Assembly (NCBI GenBank): GCA_035610835.1 | Contig: CM069450.1 | Span: forward strand, 27,215,503-27,279,502 | Origin: Ophiura sarsii | Lineage: Eukaryota > Echinodermata > Ophiuroidea > Amphilepidida > Ophiuridae | Length of the DNA stretch: 64,000 bases | Direction: 5' to 3' | Shown here: positions 20,672-31,583 of the stretch, in pieces | Layout: every line of letters starts with the position of its first letter | Position numbering within the stretch: position 1 is the first letter of the stretch | The notes under the pieces: generated by a model | Seen by the model: the letters and a program-made list of their open reading frames with translations, nothing else | What the model was told of the DNA's origin: nothing | The model's database searches: none | Position numbers and translations under genes: made by a program

Positions 20672-20937
20672 TTATTGGACTACGCAAATTCTCAGCTTCA
20701 AGGTCGATGCCTGTTTTATGACGACCTCGAAACTAACAGCCAAAGTTCACCTTCGGCATACCTTAACGCACACACAGCGACGTGTAATAGAGGAGATTAC
20801 AATATTATTGGACTATGCAAATTCTCAGCTTCAAGGTCGATGCCTGTTTTATGATGACCTCGAAACTAACAGCCAAAGTTCACCTTCGGCATACCTTAAC
20901 GCACGCACAGCGACGTGTAATAGAGGAGATGACAATA
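20672..20937 (+). repeat. 133-bp tandem duplication
   Basis: Two units start TTATTGGACTA.GCAAATTCTC at 20672 and 20805 and run to GTGTAATAGAGGAGAT.ACAAT. They differ at only a few bases (for example GACGACC/GATGACC), so the duplication is recent. Open frames across them are repetitions of the same words. Confidence 0.9.
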
Positions 20938-21189
20938 TTTTCCCGGCATTTCCTGATTAAAGTCCCAACGATACGAACTTATATACGGATTACAGCTTTG
21001 TCATAATCGCGTCTGTCTAATAAAGTTCGCTATCGATCAACCATAGCACACTTGACAGTGCAGTGATAGTGACCTTAGTCAAATGAACGAGTATGTTGGG
21101 ACATTTCTTCCGGCATATGAGCTGATCAGCGAATTCAATACTGGGGGCCCAGTAAATATACATTAATTATAGCCATAACTGAGTTTATA

Positions 21190-21425
21190 GAAAGAAAGAA
21201 ATTCGCGCCAACGCGCGCATGTTATCAGGAGCAGTTAACCCAACACTCAAGTCATTCGGGGGAATTAAAGGGTTTTCTATATACTTAATCCAATGTCAAA
21301 TTGTCAATCGAGGGAATCGAAACCTAATTCGTATAAAATTGTATAAAAGTATGAACACATTTGTACTCGCTACGCGCGCATAATGTCAAGGAATATCATT
21401 TTATAAGTCTATATATTTAAAACAA
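21190..21425 (+). repeat. Dispersed repeat related to 8800-8960
   Basis: It shares GGGGGAATTAAAGGGTTTT, GGGAATCGAAACC.AATTCGTATA, GTATGAA.ACATTT and CTACGCGCGCAT with the 8.8-kb repeat. A right terminus may be near TAGTGACGTAGCCACC at 21438. No coding content. Confidence 0.7.
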
Positions 21426-21627
21426 AAATATACAACCTAGTGACGTAGCCACCAAAGGGGTGTTATTGTCGGTTGTGTCGGGTTGAGATTGGCACCGTTA
21501 TTTAATTTGACAAGGGGAATCATGGACTTATGAACGACTTTCTTGAAAATATGAAAGTCCCCAAGGCCCCAACCCCAACCCCCTCCCGGAGCTTCGTCCC
21601 TGGACCCCATGCCAATTACATGCCCCC

Positions 21628-22015
21628 ACACTCTAAGAAATTAAAGAACCCTTTTTTGTCCTGCCAGGAGAACCCTTAAAGGTTCTTTAAAGAACCAAAA
21701 ACAGTTCCCCAAACGTGCTACAGAACCATTTTTGGTTGATACAGAACCATTTTTGGTTCTATGAAGAACCTTTTGAGGTTCTTCAATTTTCAAGAACCTC
21801 TTTTGAAGGTTCAAGAGAGAGCTTCTTTATAGAACCGTCAAAAAAGGTTCTTGAAAATTGAAGAACCCCAAAAGGTTCTTCATAGAACCAAAAATGGTTC
21901 TGTATCAACCAAAAATGGTTCTGTATCATGTTTGGGGAACTATTTCTGGTTCTTTAAAGAACCTTTAAGGGTTCTCCTGGCAGGACAACTTTAGAACCAT
22001 TTTTTCTAAGCGTGC
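21628..22015. mobile_element. AGAACC-rich foldback MITE (~388 bp)
   Basis: The two halves are reverse complements almost end to end. Left reads TTGTCCTGCCAGGAGAACCC, TTTAAAGAACC, ACAGAACCATTTTTGGTT and GAAGAACCTTTTGAGGTTC. Right mirrors it, ending GGGTTCTCCTGGCAGGACAA. Outer ends are CACTCTAAGAAA and TTTCTAAGCGTG. AGAACC/GGTTCT occurs more than 15 times. The loop lies near 21810-21840. No target duplication was resolved and no protein is encoded. Confidence 0.9.
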
Positions 22016-22385
22016 AGGGTATAAATATCCTGGCTACGCCCATGTTCTTGTGTATAAATCTGACACTTTTGTCGCTTTCCTCAGATACAATTCGGGGCCT
22101 TCACATGGATAATGTTAAAATCAAGCCCTTTTTTATTTCGAGTAGGCCTATATAAAAGGGTTACTTTGTCCACGTCCGACCGACCGTGTACTACAGTCCC
22201 GACTGTGTAACTGTTCTTTTTTTTTACAAATTGATTTCAAGAAACGTATGACCTTAATTGGCCCCACGTGACCTCTCATGTGACCCCATATCATGTCCAT
22301 GTAACCTCCATCTCAGTGGTGATTTGGTAAACCCGTGGTGGATTCAAAACCTATGTGTTGTATCCATTATGCATTTAATCGTAAT

Positions 22386-22989
22386 CAGTGACGTAGCTAG
22401 GCTATTCATGTTGAGAAATGAAAATGAACCGACAAGATTTTTGAGAGTTAAGGAATGCGGGCGTAGCGCGCGAAAATTTTGACTTTACACCTATTTGTTG
22501 CACGATTGAGCTACATTTTGGCTCTAAACAAGCTTGTACCAAAGAATATTGTAGCCCGCGAAATTTGTTCATCTGTGTACTTTTGTCCATCATAATTCCA
22601 TGATTCCTTTAGTCCAGGGGTTCTCAACCTGGGGGTCGTGACCCCCATGGGGGTCGTTTGGGGTTTTCCAGGGGGTCATGAAGGGCTCATAAATATAGGT
22701 TTTTGGGCACCGTGTTACATTTCGCTTTAAAATGCTTAGAAAAACTCAAAAGAAATGTTCAAATATACAAAATTTCCTGCTCGCATCCAAACTGAGCAGT
22801 TTCATTTATGATATCCGGCTGTTTTTTCTTTCAATTTTTGTTTTGGGGGTCACGGTACTGACCAGGAATGTGAAAAGGGGTCGTGGGGCAAAAAGGTTGA
22901 GAACCACTGCTTGGTCAAATGAACCGACAGTGTCAATCTCAACCGACACGACGTCAATATGGGGGGTCGCCCCTCTGGCTACGCCACTG
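22386..22989 (+). mobile_element. hAT-like MITE copy, perfect TSD, with nested insertion
   Basis: It begins CAGTGACGTAGCTAGGC and ends GGCTACGCCACTG. Both flanks carry the octamer ATCGTAAT (22378-22385 and 22990-22997). The interior matches 3709-4178: GAAATGAAAATGAACCGAC, TTGCACGATTGAGCTACA, AACAAGCTTGTACC, and TCAAATGAACCGACAGTG. It is interrupted at 22615-22909 by another hAT element, so this copy is the older of the two. Confidence 0.9.
22615..22909. mobile_element. hAT (Charlie-like) MITE nested in another MITE
   Basis: Left end CAGGGGTTCTCAACC; right end GGTTGAGAACCACTG, whose reverse complement CAGTGGTTCTCAACC is a classical hAT/Charlie-type terminus. In the host family the uninterrupted sequence reads CCTTTGGTCAAATG. 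Here CTTTAGTC and CTTGGTC flank the insert, consistent with a slightly decayed 8-bp duplication. The interior has GTCGTGACCCCCATGGGGGTC. No transposase. Confidence 0.85.
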
Positions 22990-23183
22990 ATCGTAATCAT
23001 CTTTCATCATGTTCATGACTGATCACATAAGTACAAACCGAAACAGGCATTTTGTTGTGACTTGAATTTCAATATAAATGTTAACAAATCAAAATAAGTT
23101 GTATAATGTGGGTTATTTTGGGTCAAGTATGGGTGGTCATCCAAAAGATCTGACACGGTTCATAATTTTGCGTGCTGGCTAGG

Positions 23184-23693
23184 CAGTGGCGTATCCAGGG
23201 GGTGGCCCAGCAGGCCATGGCCCCCCTATTGAAAAAAGAGTCAAAAAAAAAATAAGGAAGAGGAGAAGGAGGAAGAGGATAAAAAGGAGGAAGAGAAGGA
23301 GGTAGGGGAGGAGGAAGGGTAAGAGAAAAAGGGGGTAGGGGTTACGGGGTCACGCAGTGGCGTATCCAGGGGGTGGCCCAGCAGGCCATGGCCCCCCTAT
23401 TGAAAAAAGAGTCCAAAAAAAATAAGGAAGAGGAGAAGGAGGAAGAGGATAAAAAGGAGGAAGAGAAGGAGGTAGGGGAGGGGGAAGGGTAAGAGAAAAA
23501 GGGGGTAGGGGTTACGGGGTCACGCAGTGGCGTATCCAGGGGGTCGCCCAGCAGGCCATGGCCCCCCTATTGAAAAAAGAGTCAAAAAAAATAAGGAAGA
23601 GGAGAAGGAGGAAGAGGATAAAAAAGAGGAAGAGAAGGAGGCAGGGGAGGAGGAAGGGTAAGAGAAAAAGGGGGTGGGGGTTACGGGGTCACG
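23184..23693 (+). repeat. Three tandem ~170-bp units with polypurine tails
   Basis: Units start CAGTGGCGTATCCAGGGGGT at 23184, 23355 and 23525. Each runs through GGCCCAGCAGGCCATGGCCC, an A run, AGGAAGAGGAGAAGGAGG blocks and GGGGTTACGGGGTCACG. They are over 95 percent alike by eye, so amplification is recent. Confidence 0.95.
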
Positions 23694-25310
23694 TCCCCAT
23701 AATTTTAATGTGAGGGATGTTAAAAACGTTATACTAGACCTTTTTAATGTTAAAATGCCAATTTTTGCGCGCTTTGCACGTATAATAGTTTCAATGTTTC
23801 AATATTCAAGCTTAACAAGAGGGCTTCAGGAACCAGAAACGTTTTTTCTGGACCATTTTAGTTCAAAAACTGGGTTTTTTCGATTCGCGCTCACTTTTTA
23901 AACAAGTTTCAACATTATAATGGGTCTCAAAACACACCAAATATTCTAAACATTTTGTTTGGACGTTTAAAACGTCATACTGGACCATTTAAGTGTTAGA
24001 AATGTCAGATTTTTGCGTACATCGCGCGCATTAGTTTGAATGTTTCATTATTCAAGCTTAACAAGATGGCATTGCAGGAGTTTCCCATGACCATTTCAGT
24101 TCAAAAAAAAAAAAAAATTGCGCGCTCCGCGCGCATATTTTCTACAGATTTTAACATTATAATAGTCCTCAAACCATGCCAAATATTCTAAAATATTATG
24201 TGGGAACGTTAAAAACGTCATACTGGACCAATTTAAGTGTTAGAAATGTCAATTTTTACGCACTTCGCGCATTAGTTTCAATGTTTCATCATACAAGCTT
24301 GACAAGATGGCTTCAGGACAGTTTTCCGTGACCATTTTAGTTCAAAAAGTCAAACATTTTGCGCGCTCCGCGCGAATATTTTATGCAGGTTTAAACATTA
24401 TATTAGCCCTCAGACCAACCAAATATTCTAAATACCGTATGTGGGGGTGGGGGGGGGGGGGGGGGGGGGGGGTGGACGTTAAAAACATCATACTGGACCA
24501 AAGTTTTAATGCAAAACCACATCAAAAATTCTAAATATTATGTGGGGAACGTTATCATTATCATGATTATGGACCATCAGTCTTAGAAATGCATTTTTTC
24601 CGCGGTTTCGCGCGCGTATTAATTTTAATATTTCATTATTTAAGCTTAACAAGGTGGCTTCAGAACAGTTTTCCATGACCATTATTCTAGTTATAACTCA
24701 AGAGTTTTGCGCGGTCCGTGCGCATATTTTCTACACGTTTTAACATTATAATGGCCCTCAAACCATACCAAATAGTCTAAATATTATGTGGGGGGGGGGG
24801 GGGGGGGCATTAAAAACATCATACTGGACCATTTAAAGGCATATTATGTGATCTTTTCCAGAGAGCGCCCTCTATTCATGATTTGTTTTAGAAAGTAGAT
24901 TTTCTTGCAGATGTACATTTCCGATCATAAATCATACATACATTCCAAGTTACAGAGCGATACGATTCCTAATTACCTCAAAATCATGGTTTTAGAGTGA
25001 ATTTAGAGTGAAAAAAAATAAACTGTCGGAATTCCGACAGTTTATTTTCACTCTAAAACCATGATTTTGAAGTATTTAAGAATCGTATCGCCCTGTAACT
25101 TGGAATGTATGCATGATTTATGATCAGAAATGTAAATCTGCAAGAAAATCTGCTTTCTATTTTTTTTTCGATGTTGAGGGCGTTCCCTGGAAAGATCACA
25201 TAATATACCTTTAAGTGTTAAAATACCATTTTTTGGGGGGGGGGGGGGGGGGGAGGGGCGTGGGTGGGGGGGGGGGGGGGGGGGATTTTATGTGAAATAG
25301 AACCACGAAG
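23694..25310 (+). repeat. Degenerate ~250-bp tandem array with G runs
   Basis: The anchor GTTAAAAACGTCATACTGGACC recurs near 23715, 23963, 24207, 24477 and 24806. It is followed by AATTTTTGCGCGC..CGCGC, ATTCAAGCTTAACAAGATGG and CAACATTATAATGG. Long G runs occupy 24440-24471, 24790-24807, 25236-25252 and 25267-25284. A MITE interrupts the array at 24837. A single relative lies at 48739-48985. No coding frame persists across units. Confidence 0.85.
24837..25210. mobile_element. TTAA-type MITE, copy 2 (374 bp, near-perfect palindrome)
   Basis: AGGCATATTATGTGATC at the left and GATCACATAATATACCT at the right are flanked by TTAA (24833-24836 and 25211-25214). Arms of about 175 bp meet at the palindrome AAACTGTCGGAATTCCGACA. 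Neighbouring unoccupied array units read GACCATTTAAGTGTTA, exactly the joined flanks with one TTAA, which proves the target duplication. TTAA targets point to piggyBac or Kolobok. Sister copy at 10684-10871 has a deleted centre. Confidence 0.92.
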
Positions 25311-25316
25311 AGCGCA

Positions 25317-25969
25317 ATGAGGATTGGAATATTATGGGCACATTATAGTCAGAAAAGGAAGCAAAGACTATGGCCCTCTTTATCAGGTGACCCGTCGAAA
25401 AATAGCCAAAAATCTGGCAACAGGCAAATACGATGTTTAAAACGTCTGATGAAAGTAAAACGCGCGCATGTTTACCACATCTTTTATCGCCAACTGGTCA
25501 AGCACCCTTACTCCAAAATTCAGGTAAATCACATTACATTTCCACAAAACATACGCCTCGCCTATGTACCATGCCCCTTTTTAGTGATACAAATCTACAG
25601 GGAAAAGGATACGAAATGGTTTCTTATCGCGATGATCATAACTTCATAAATAAGTGTCAGAATGGAGTAAAATGGACCATTTCAAATAACTTAGTCAAAT
25701 TAGTTAGCTATAATCCGAATTCCATCCACTAATTCAAATTTGTTTTCAATTTAATTTTTTGAGAACGCCTAAAAAGGTGTGCTGGTTGTTGACATCAAAA
25801 GGTGTTCAAGATTTGTATATTAGAAATATTTACACATATTTTAAACAATATAGGCCTACATGTAAGATCTTTACAGGATTTAGTCAGCTGAAACGTTATC
25901 ATGTTCTATTTTGAACACGGTGTTAAACAAGGAACACCTTTTAACACCCTTTCTTTGTATCAGTTTGGG
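25317..25969. other. Non-coding stretch, no supported gene
   Basis: Two overlapping open frames of about 100 codons (25317-25732) have basic, unremarkable composition, no domain, and different frames with equal coding quality, so neither is supported. Short GGAACACC and GGTGTT words recur from 25780 to 26330. Confidence 0.4.
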
Positions 25970-25974
25970 AACAC

Positions 25975-26261
25975 CAGTAGCGTAGCCAGAGGGGAGGGGG
26001 GGGGGGGGGGGGCGAGGGGGGCTATCATGGAATAATGATGGTCAAAAGTACACTGATGAAACTATATGTCACATAAATGCAATACTCTTGGTACAAGCTT
26101 GTTTAGAGCCAAAATGTACAGTAATCGTGCCAAAAATAGGTGTAAACTCAAAAAATGTAGAGCGCTGCGCGCGCTTTACTTGACTCAGACTCATCTTGTC
26201 GGTTCATTTACATTTGCCCCCCCCCCCCCCCCCCAATATGAAGAACCTAGCTACGCCACTG
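25975..26261 (-). mobile_element. hAT-like MITE, inverted short copy with perfect TSD
   Basis: It begins CAGTAGCGTAGCCAG and ends CTAGCTACGCCACTG between two copies of GGGAACAC (25967-25974 and 26262-26269). The body is the reverse complement of the 3709 family: ATCATGGAATAATGATGGTC, GGTACAAGCTTGTTTAGAGCC, ACAGTAATCGTGC, GTCGGTTCATTT. It has a G run near the left and a C run near the right end. Confidence 0.92.
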
Positions 26262-26269
26262 GGGAACAC

Positions 26270-26798
26270 CATATGTTCTAGAACGCGTCCGGTGTTCACA
26301 GGTGCGTTCTTTAACACACGTCTGTGAACACCTTCCATTTATTTAATAATAAACTTAATAACAATAAAACTTAATAAACGTCAGTAATAACAACGGTATT
26401 TCGCTTCTTGATTTATTTACCTGTGTTTTCAAACATATTGGTGGCATCAATTATTTTGTTAAATACCTCCACTTGCTTCTCATTAACAGTTCAATTCAAT
26501 ATTACAGAAACGACCATGTTTGCTTGTTGTGCTGACAAATCCCTTTTTAAAGTTTTTTTTTTCAAACAAGAAGTTAGTTTATTGATTTTTCGAAAACCGA
26601 ACCAGAATAGTTTAGGACTATAAGAGGGGCGATACACCCCGTTATCACACATAATCCCTTGACTATTGCCCCACACAACACAAGGCGAGATTTGCGGTTC
26701 TAGAATCACCTTGATTTTAAATTATGATCAGCGATTATGACTTTATAACAACAGGATTAATAATTAGATTCCGTGCTAGACAATACAACAAAAAGAAC
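26270..26798. other. Non-coding stretch before the gap
   Basis: AT-rich sequence with no supported gene or repeat. The right edge is the assembly gap. Confidence 0.5.
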
Positions 26799-26898
26799 NN
26801 NNNNNNNNNNNNNNNNNNNNNNNNNNNNNNNNNNNNNNNNNNNNNNNNNNNNNNNNNNNNNNNNNNNNNNNNNNNNNNNNNNNNNNNNNNNNNNNNNN
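26799..26898. other. Assembly gap (100 N)
   Basis: Exactly 100 N, the usual placeholder for a gap of unknown size. Sequence on the two sides may not be adjacent in the genome. Confidence 0.99.
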
Positions 26899-28739
26899 GT
26901 AACACTTGTGTCTAATATTGAGGGGTCAGATAATTGATGAACATTATGGGGTTTGGGTTTCCGAAGATCATTGATCTTAAAATTATGTATTCACATTATT
27001 TTACATTATTTATTTATTTGTTAAAACAATTATGTATTTTCGTACATTTTTGGTAAAATTGACTATTTTTGACCAAACTAGACATACACTTTGAACAAAA
27101 TAAGATATATAGTATTACAAATCAAGATTAGATACATTTCAAAACAAAAGTATAATAGAAAACACCTTAAATTAGATAAGTAAACAGCATTTTGTAATTT
27201 TTGCTAATTTTTGCGATTTATATAATTTTTTAGTCTTCTGGACCAATCCCTCACTGAACAATCGTATTTATGTAATTTAGTAATTAAAATACATTCACTA
27301 TCTACGTATGCACTTTTTAAAAATAATACCATTCCTCTAGCTATTTTCAACCTCAAGAAATAAACAAAAGTGTAACCAATTATTTCATAATTTTCCTAAT
27401 TTTGGGGCTTTTTTGGTCCGTTCTGGTCACTTTTTGCCCTAAATATGTTACATTTTTTAGTTAAATGAGGTGGCGTTTTATTCACTATATAGTAAGCTAC
27501 ATTCTAGAATTAAAAACAGAATTTCAACGACAACCCCTTTGGTAGAAAACGGGGTTTTAGTTAAAATCATAAAAACGTGCCATTTTCACTCATTTTTGGT
27601 CATATTAAAAAACTACACCACTTTCAATTTTCACATCCACCCTAGTGATGACCCAAATGCATCAATATATCACCTAAAAGTGTTGGTTATCTTCTAGCTT
27701 TCCACATACCCCTGCACCCCATTTTTCACTGCTGGCCGGTGAGCTATAGAGTTGATTATGCTACTACTGCATCGGGATAACTATGGGTGGCTAAAGGAAA
27801 TTCAACTACCGTTACAGAATAACTTAACAATTCTAATTTCAGAATCCATATACAACACCTGCAAAAGTGTTTCTGTTAGGAAACAACCGATACTATTTAA
27901 CACATGCAATGAATGTGCCGTTGCAGAACTGTACGCGGAAAAATAATAAATTAATAAAATCATTCCAATAATACACGGATTAACGATATAAAACGAATTG
28001 AATCCAAATAACATAAAACAGCAATATAAAAAATACAGATATTATGTTTTTGGTAAAACACCGTGACTCTTTTCAGTTCATCACATACTACTTAATGAAT
28101 AACATTAACTCTGATATGACTTGTTTATTCAGTTACCTACTTGCGCTGCAAATATCTTTGTCAAATAAGTATTAAAGATTATTATTCTGTAACAAAAAAA
28201 TATATATATATATAAATAAATAAAAATACACATCTCATTCAGAAATGTATTAATCCAAAGTAACTGAAATAACACAGTAATAACATTATTATTGCATGAA
28301 GATGACGTCCTGTTTATTCGCACCGCCGACTTTTTATCAATACATATGACAATAAATTCAACATAACAAAAACTGTGAAAAGATAAACAAAGTGTGCGTG
28401 TACTTAAATCCCTTGAAACGTATGTCCACAACCGTCATGGTATTCATAAACAAAATGCTTAAATACGAGGAATAAAAAAACATACGTGATCAAATAAAAA
28501 GGAAATCTATCTTATTCGGGTTCAGTTAACCTGTTGAACGGTATTATTTGACAGTGTGCATACATACAAGTCATGCAATTGTATTGCGGGGTAGTGCAGG
28601 GACTGGGAAAATTACTGTAGATCCTTATTTGCCATAACCATTTCCGTGTAGATTCATACTCGCGGTTGTGTCAATATCTTGGAGTTTGGTACAACTTGTT
28701 TTTGCAGGGCAAGTTTGATATACGATCAAGAATTTACGA
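26899..28739. other. AT-rich non-coding stretch
   Basis: Contains a small (TA)n/AAAT low-complexity tract at about 28193-28230. No exon, RNA gene or MITE was recognised; open frames are short and compositionally non-coding. Confidence 0.5.
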
Positions 28740-29440
28740 CAACAGCTTATTCAACCGACAGGGCAACGGTGTCAACGTTGAAGTTGGAAAAACCATACAC
28801 AGAGCGTAATTGAATTGTAAGCATTTAAGTGACGGGATTTCACATGCACTTGCGCTAATACTTGGAGGGTTGATATGAAATATTACGTTTTTGTTTGTTT
28901 GCCTTTGTGTTACCCTATTTTGTCACATTGTGTTTTATTTGATATTCAAATGCGTTGACAGTTTAACGTACACAATTTGTAAACAGCATTGATTAATGAC
29001 TTCAATTCCGAAGAAATCCGTACTGCAGCTGGGGATAAGAAATCACCAATTTGAAATATAATAAAACATCCAAAGAACCGGATACTGATCCATAGAGACC
29101 GCAACATACCCATCTCTATGACTTTTCAACCGACCGTATTAGTTCCAAAATCTCTATCATTTAGAGTATCTCGAAGTGATCATCAATGTGCATTTTCAAC
29201 GTTGACGATAGCGAACCGTACAAGAGCGAAGTATATTTGTAAGCATTTAAATGACGGGATTACAAATGTTTTTACACTTATAAAAGATACTATTTTTTGT
29301 TTTGTTTGTTCTTACCCAATTTAGTTCCGTTGTGTTGTATTCGATATTTCAATGCGATGACCGTTTAACGTAGACTATTGGTTGACAGCTTGTTCCATTG
29401 ATTAATGACTCCAATTCCGAAGAAATCCGTACAGCAGCTC
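28740..29440 (+). repeat. Diverged ~410-bp direct duplication
   Basis: The blocks CAACGTTGA.G, TTGTAAGCATTTAA.TGACGG, GTTTAACGTA.AC, GATTAATGACT.CAATTCC and GAAGAAATCCGTAC.GCAGCT occur in the same order at 28770-29030 and 29195-29436. Divergence is moderate; no frame is conserved. Confidence 0.7.
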
Positions 29441-31517
29441 CCATGCGTATCTAAACACGGTTTTATGCTAAACACGCGTTTAACTTTGACTTTAACACAT
29501 CGTTTAAACTAAACCAAATTCTCGAACTTTTGTTAAACTTAAACACGCGTCTAACTCACCGTTAAGGGTCTAACTTTAAACCCGGGTACGGGGGCAGTTT
29601 GATGCGCGTTTAACTAAACTCATACACCAACTGTATTCCTTAACTGATTTATCAACCGTGCCCGTTGCAAGCTGATGTGCATATCATGTAGTCTTAACAA
29701 TACACGTGCATTTTGAGAAATTCGGTCGATATCTATTACAACCCATTTAGGCGAGAATAAATTGATTACCTGCATATAGTGGACGCACGACCACTCTGGA
29801 GACGAGATTCGCAGAGTTTAAAATGGAGTTTTTTCAAAAATAAGAATGTTTTACGCTAAAACCGCGTTAAGTACGAGAATACGGCCAATAACAATATAAT
29901 GATTTAGAATCTTGGGTTCAAATTAATGATAAAACAAAGATTTCATTAGTCGGTCGTAAAATATTCTGTAGTGCTCAATGTTATTATCGTCCATACTTCA
30001 TAGCCTATAGTGCATAAATAAAATGTAGGGGCATTCAAATTAAAATGCCAGCAATAAATTCATATTTTGGCATGTTGAAGTACTTTATCTCAAGCTCAAG
30101 ATGTCTTTTCATATAACAATTAACAATCCGCCATGAATAACGAAATTATAAAATAAGCAACCCACGCAAGTGAGTGTCTTAGGAAATTGCAAAAAAGTGA
30201 ATCACTTTAAACGTTTTTGCTCTAACTAAGAAAAGCACTAAGAACATGGTCAAGTCTCAACAGATTCGTGTCTGTTTGAGATTGCACCCGGCCGAGTAAA
30301 ATGTTACGGATATTGGAAATATGATTTTGAATGAACTATCGTGATTGTGAATTAAAACTTCTTCATAAGCCAACAAAAGACTGTTAACATCATCCTGGGA
30401 GTATAAATCGTCTGAAGTACACAATGTATCTCCAACAACATCAAAAACACGCTCGCACTCAATGAAAATCTCCCCTGATTGATTGTGAACCCATTTAGCT
30501 TGACGAAACATAACAGTAGTTCAAAACCCCTGGTCTGAGTGGCATTCATCTGTTTAAATTTAACTTTTTTCACGCGGCTACTAGTTTTACCATTTACAAA
30601 ACAGATTATTCAGAAACCTTTCCCAATTTTCAAAGTCTACTTTACTGAACCAATACTAGGCATGTTTGTACTTATTTCAATGCATTTCTCATGATTATTC
30701 CAAATATGGTAATGAAGTTCAATATGTTTGACATTTTTGAAATATTTTGTGACATTTTGGAAGGTCGTCTTCAGATGCCTACTGCTTGGAAAGTGTTAAT
30801 CTTGATGTCTATATCCATTCTGCTGTGCCAAGTGGGATATATGTATGCGCAGTATTTCTTTATGGCACTATGCGCGTTTGCTTCCTCGATGGTGACAATA
30901 TGCATTTACACGGGACTGACTTACGCCGCGATCTGTTCAGTTACTTGCTATTGCGTGTGTATCGTGAAACGTTGACGGGATTTGTATTGGGCCACACGAT
31001 GTTATCAATCCTTGTATAAATATTTTAAATAAGTCACTCTTTTCCATAGTTGGTTACAAATTTAATGCATACTTATGGGAAATGTATGATAATAAAGTTG
31101 AATCGTACAAATTAAAACGGTTATATATTATTATCGCAGAGTAATATAAGTCCTGGAGTAGGGAAGAGGCGGGGAGTGTTTGCCCCTTATCATTTGAAAT
31201 GGCCTTAAGATGTCAATTTCAGAGATTGAATGGACCTTTTGACATTACTTGAAATCTTGATTGATTGATATCTTGGCTACATACGATCACAATGTCAGTA
31301 CCCTTGGCCTTAATGTAAAGGAATGAGTAAAGGTTAAAGACAGGTGTGAAACTGGTGACCCCGGGGCAGGTTCGTCATAGGCCGGGGCAAGTTCGCCATG
31401 GTCTCATAATTATAGGCTTCATAAAGAAGTATGTATCAAATAGGTATACACATTTGATATGCAATACCTCCTAAGTCACATTTTGAAGAATTTTTTTTCA
31501 ACGACAAAAACCAAAAA
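29441..31517. other. Non-coding stretch with one small membrane-like ORF
   Basis: The region has TTTAAACT-type words (29450-29660) and little else. An ATG-started open frame at 30691-30975 (+) encodes 94 residues with two hydrophobic stretches, MSISILLCQVGYMYA and later ASSMVTICIYTGLTYAAICS. No family was recognised and no splice or UTR evidence supports it, so it is not called as a gene. Confidence 0.4.
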
Positions 31518-31583
31518 GAGTGGCGCCGCCAGCCCCAACCTCTCGGTTGCGAGACGAACGCTCTACCAGTGCGCCACAGGGCC
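31518..31583 (-). pseudogene. tRNA-like fragment
   Basis: On the minus strand GGCCCTGTGGCGCACTGGTA followed by GAGCG resembles a tRNA 5' half with an A box. CTCGCAACCGAGAGG resembles an anticodon arm. The T arm is shortened to GGTTGGGGCTGGCGG and the B box is missing, so it is a degenerate tRNA or tRNA-derived repeat and not a working gene. Confidence 0.45.

Noticed and set aside
26724..26915. 63-codon frame running across the 100-N gap
   Set aside because: About half of it is unknown residues from the gap; joining both sides is not justified.
30691..30975. 94-residue membrane-like frame as a gene
   Set aside because: ATG and two hydrophobic stretches are present, but AT-rich DNA yields these by chance and there is no homology or splice support; kept only as a note.
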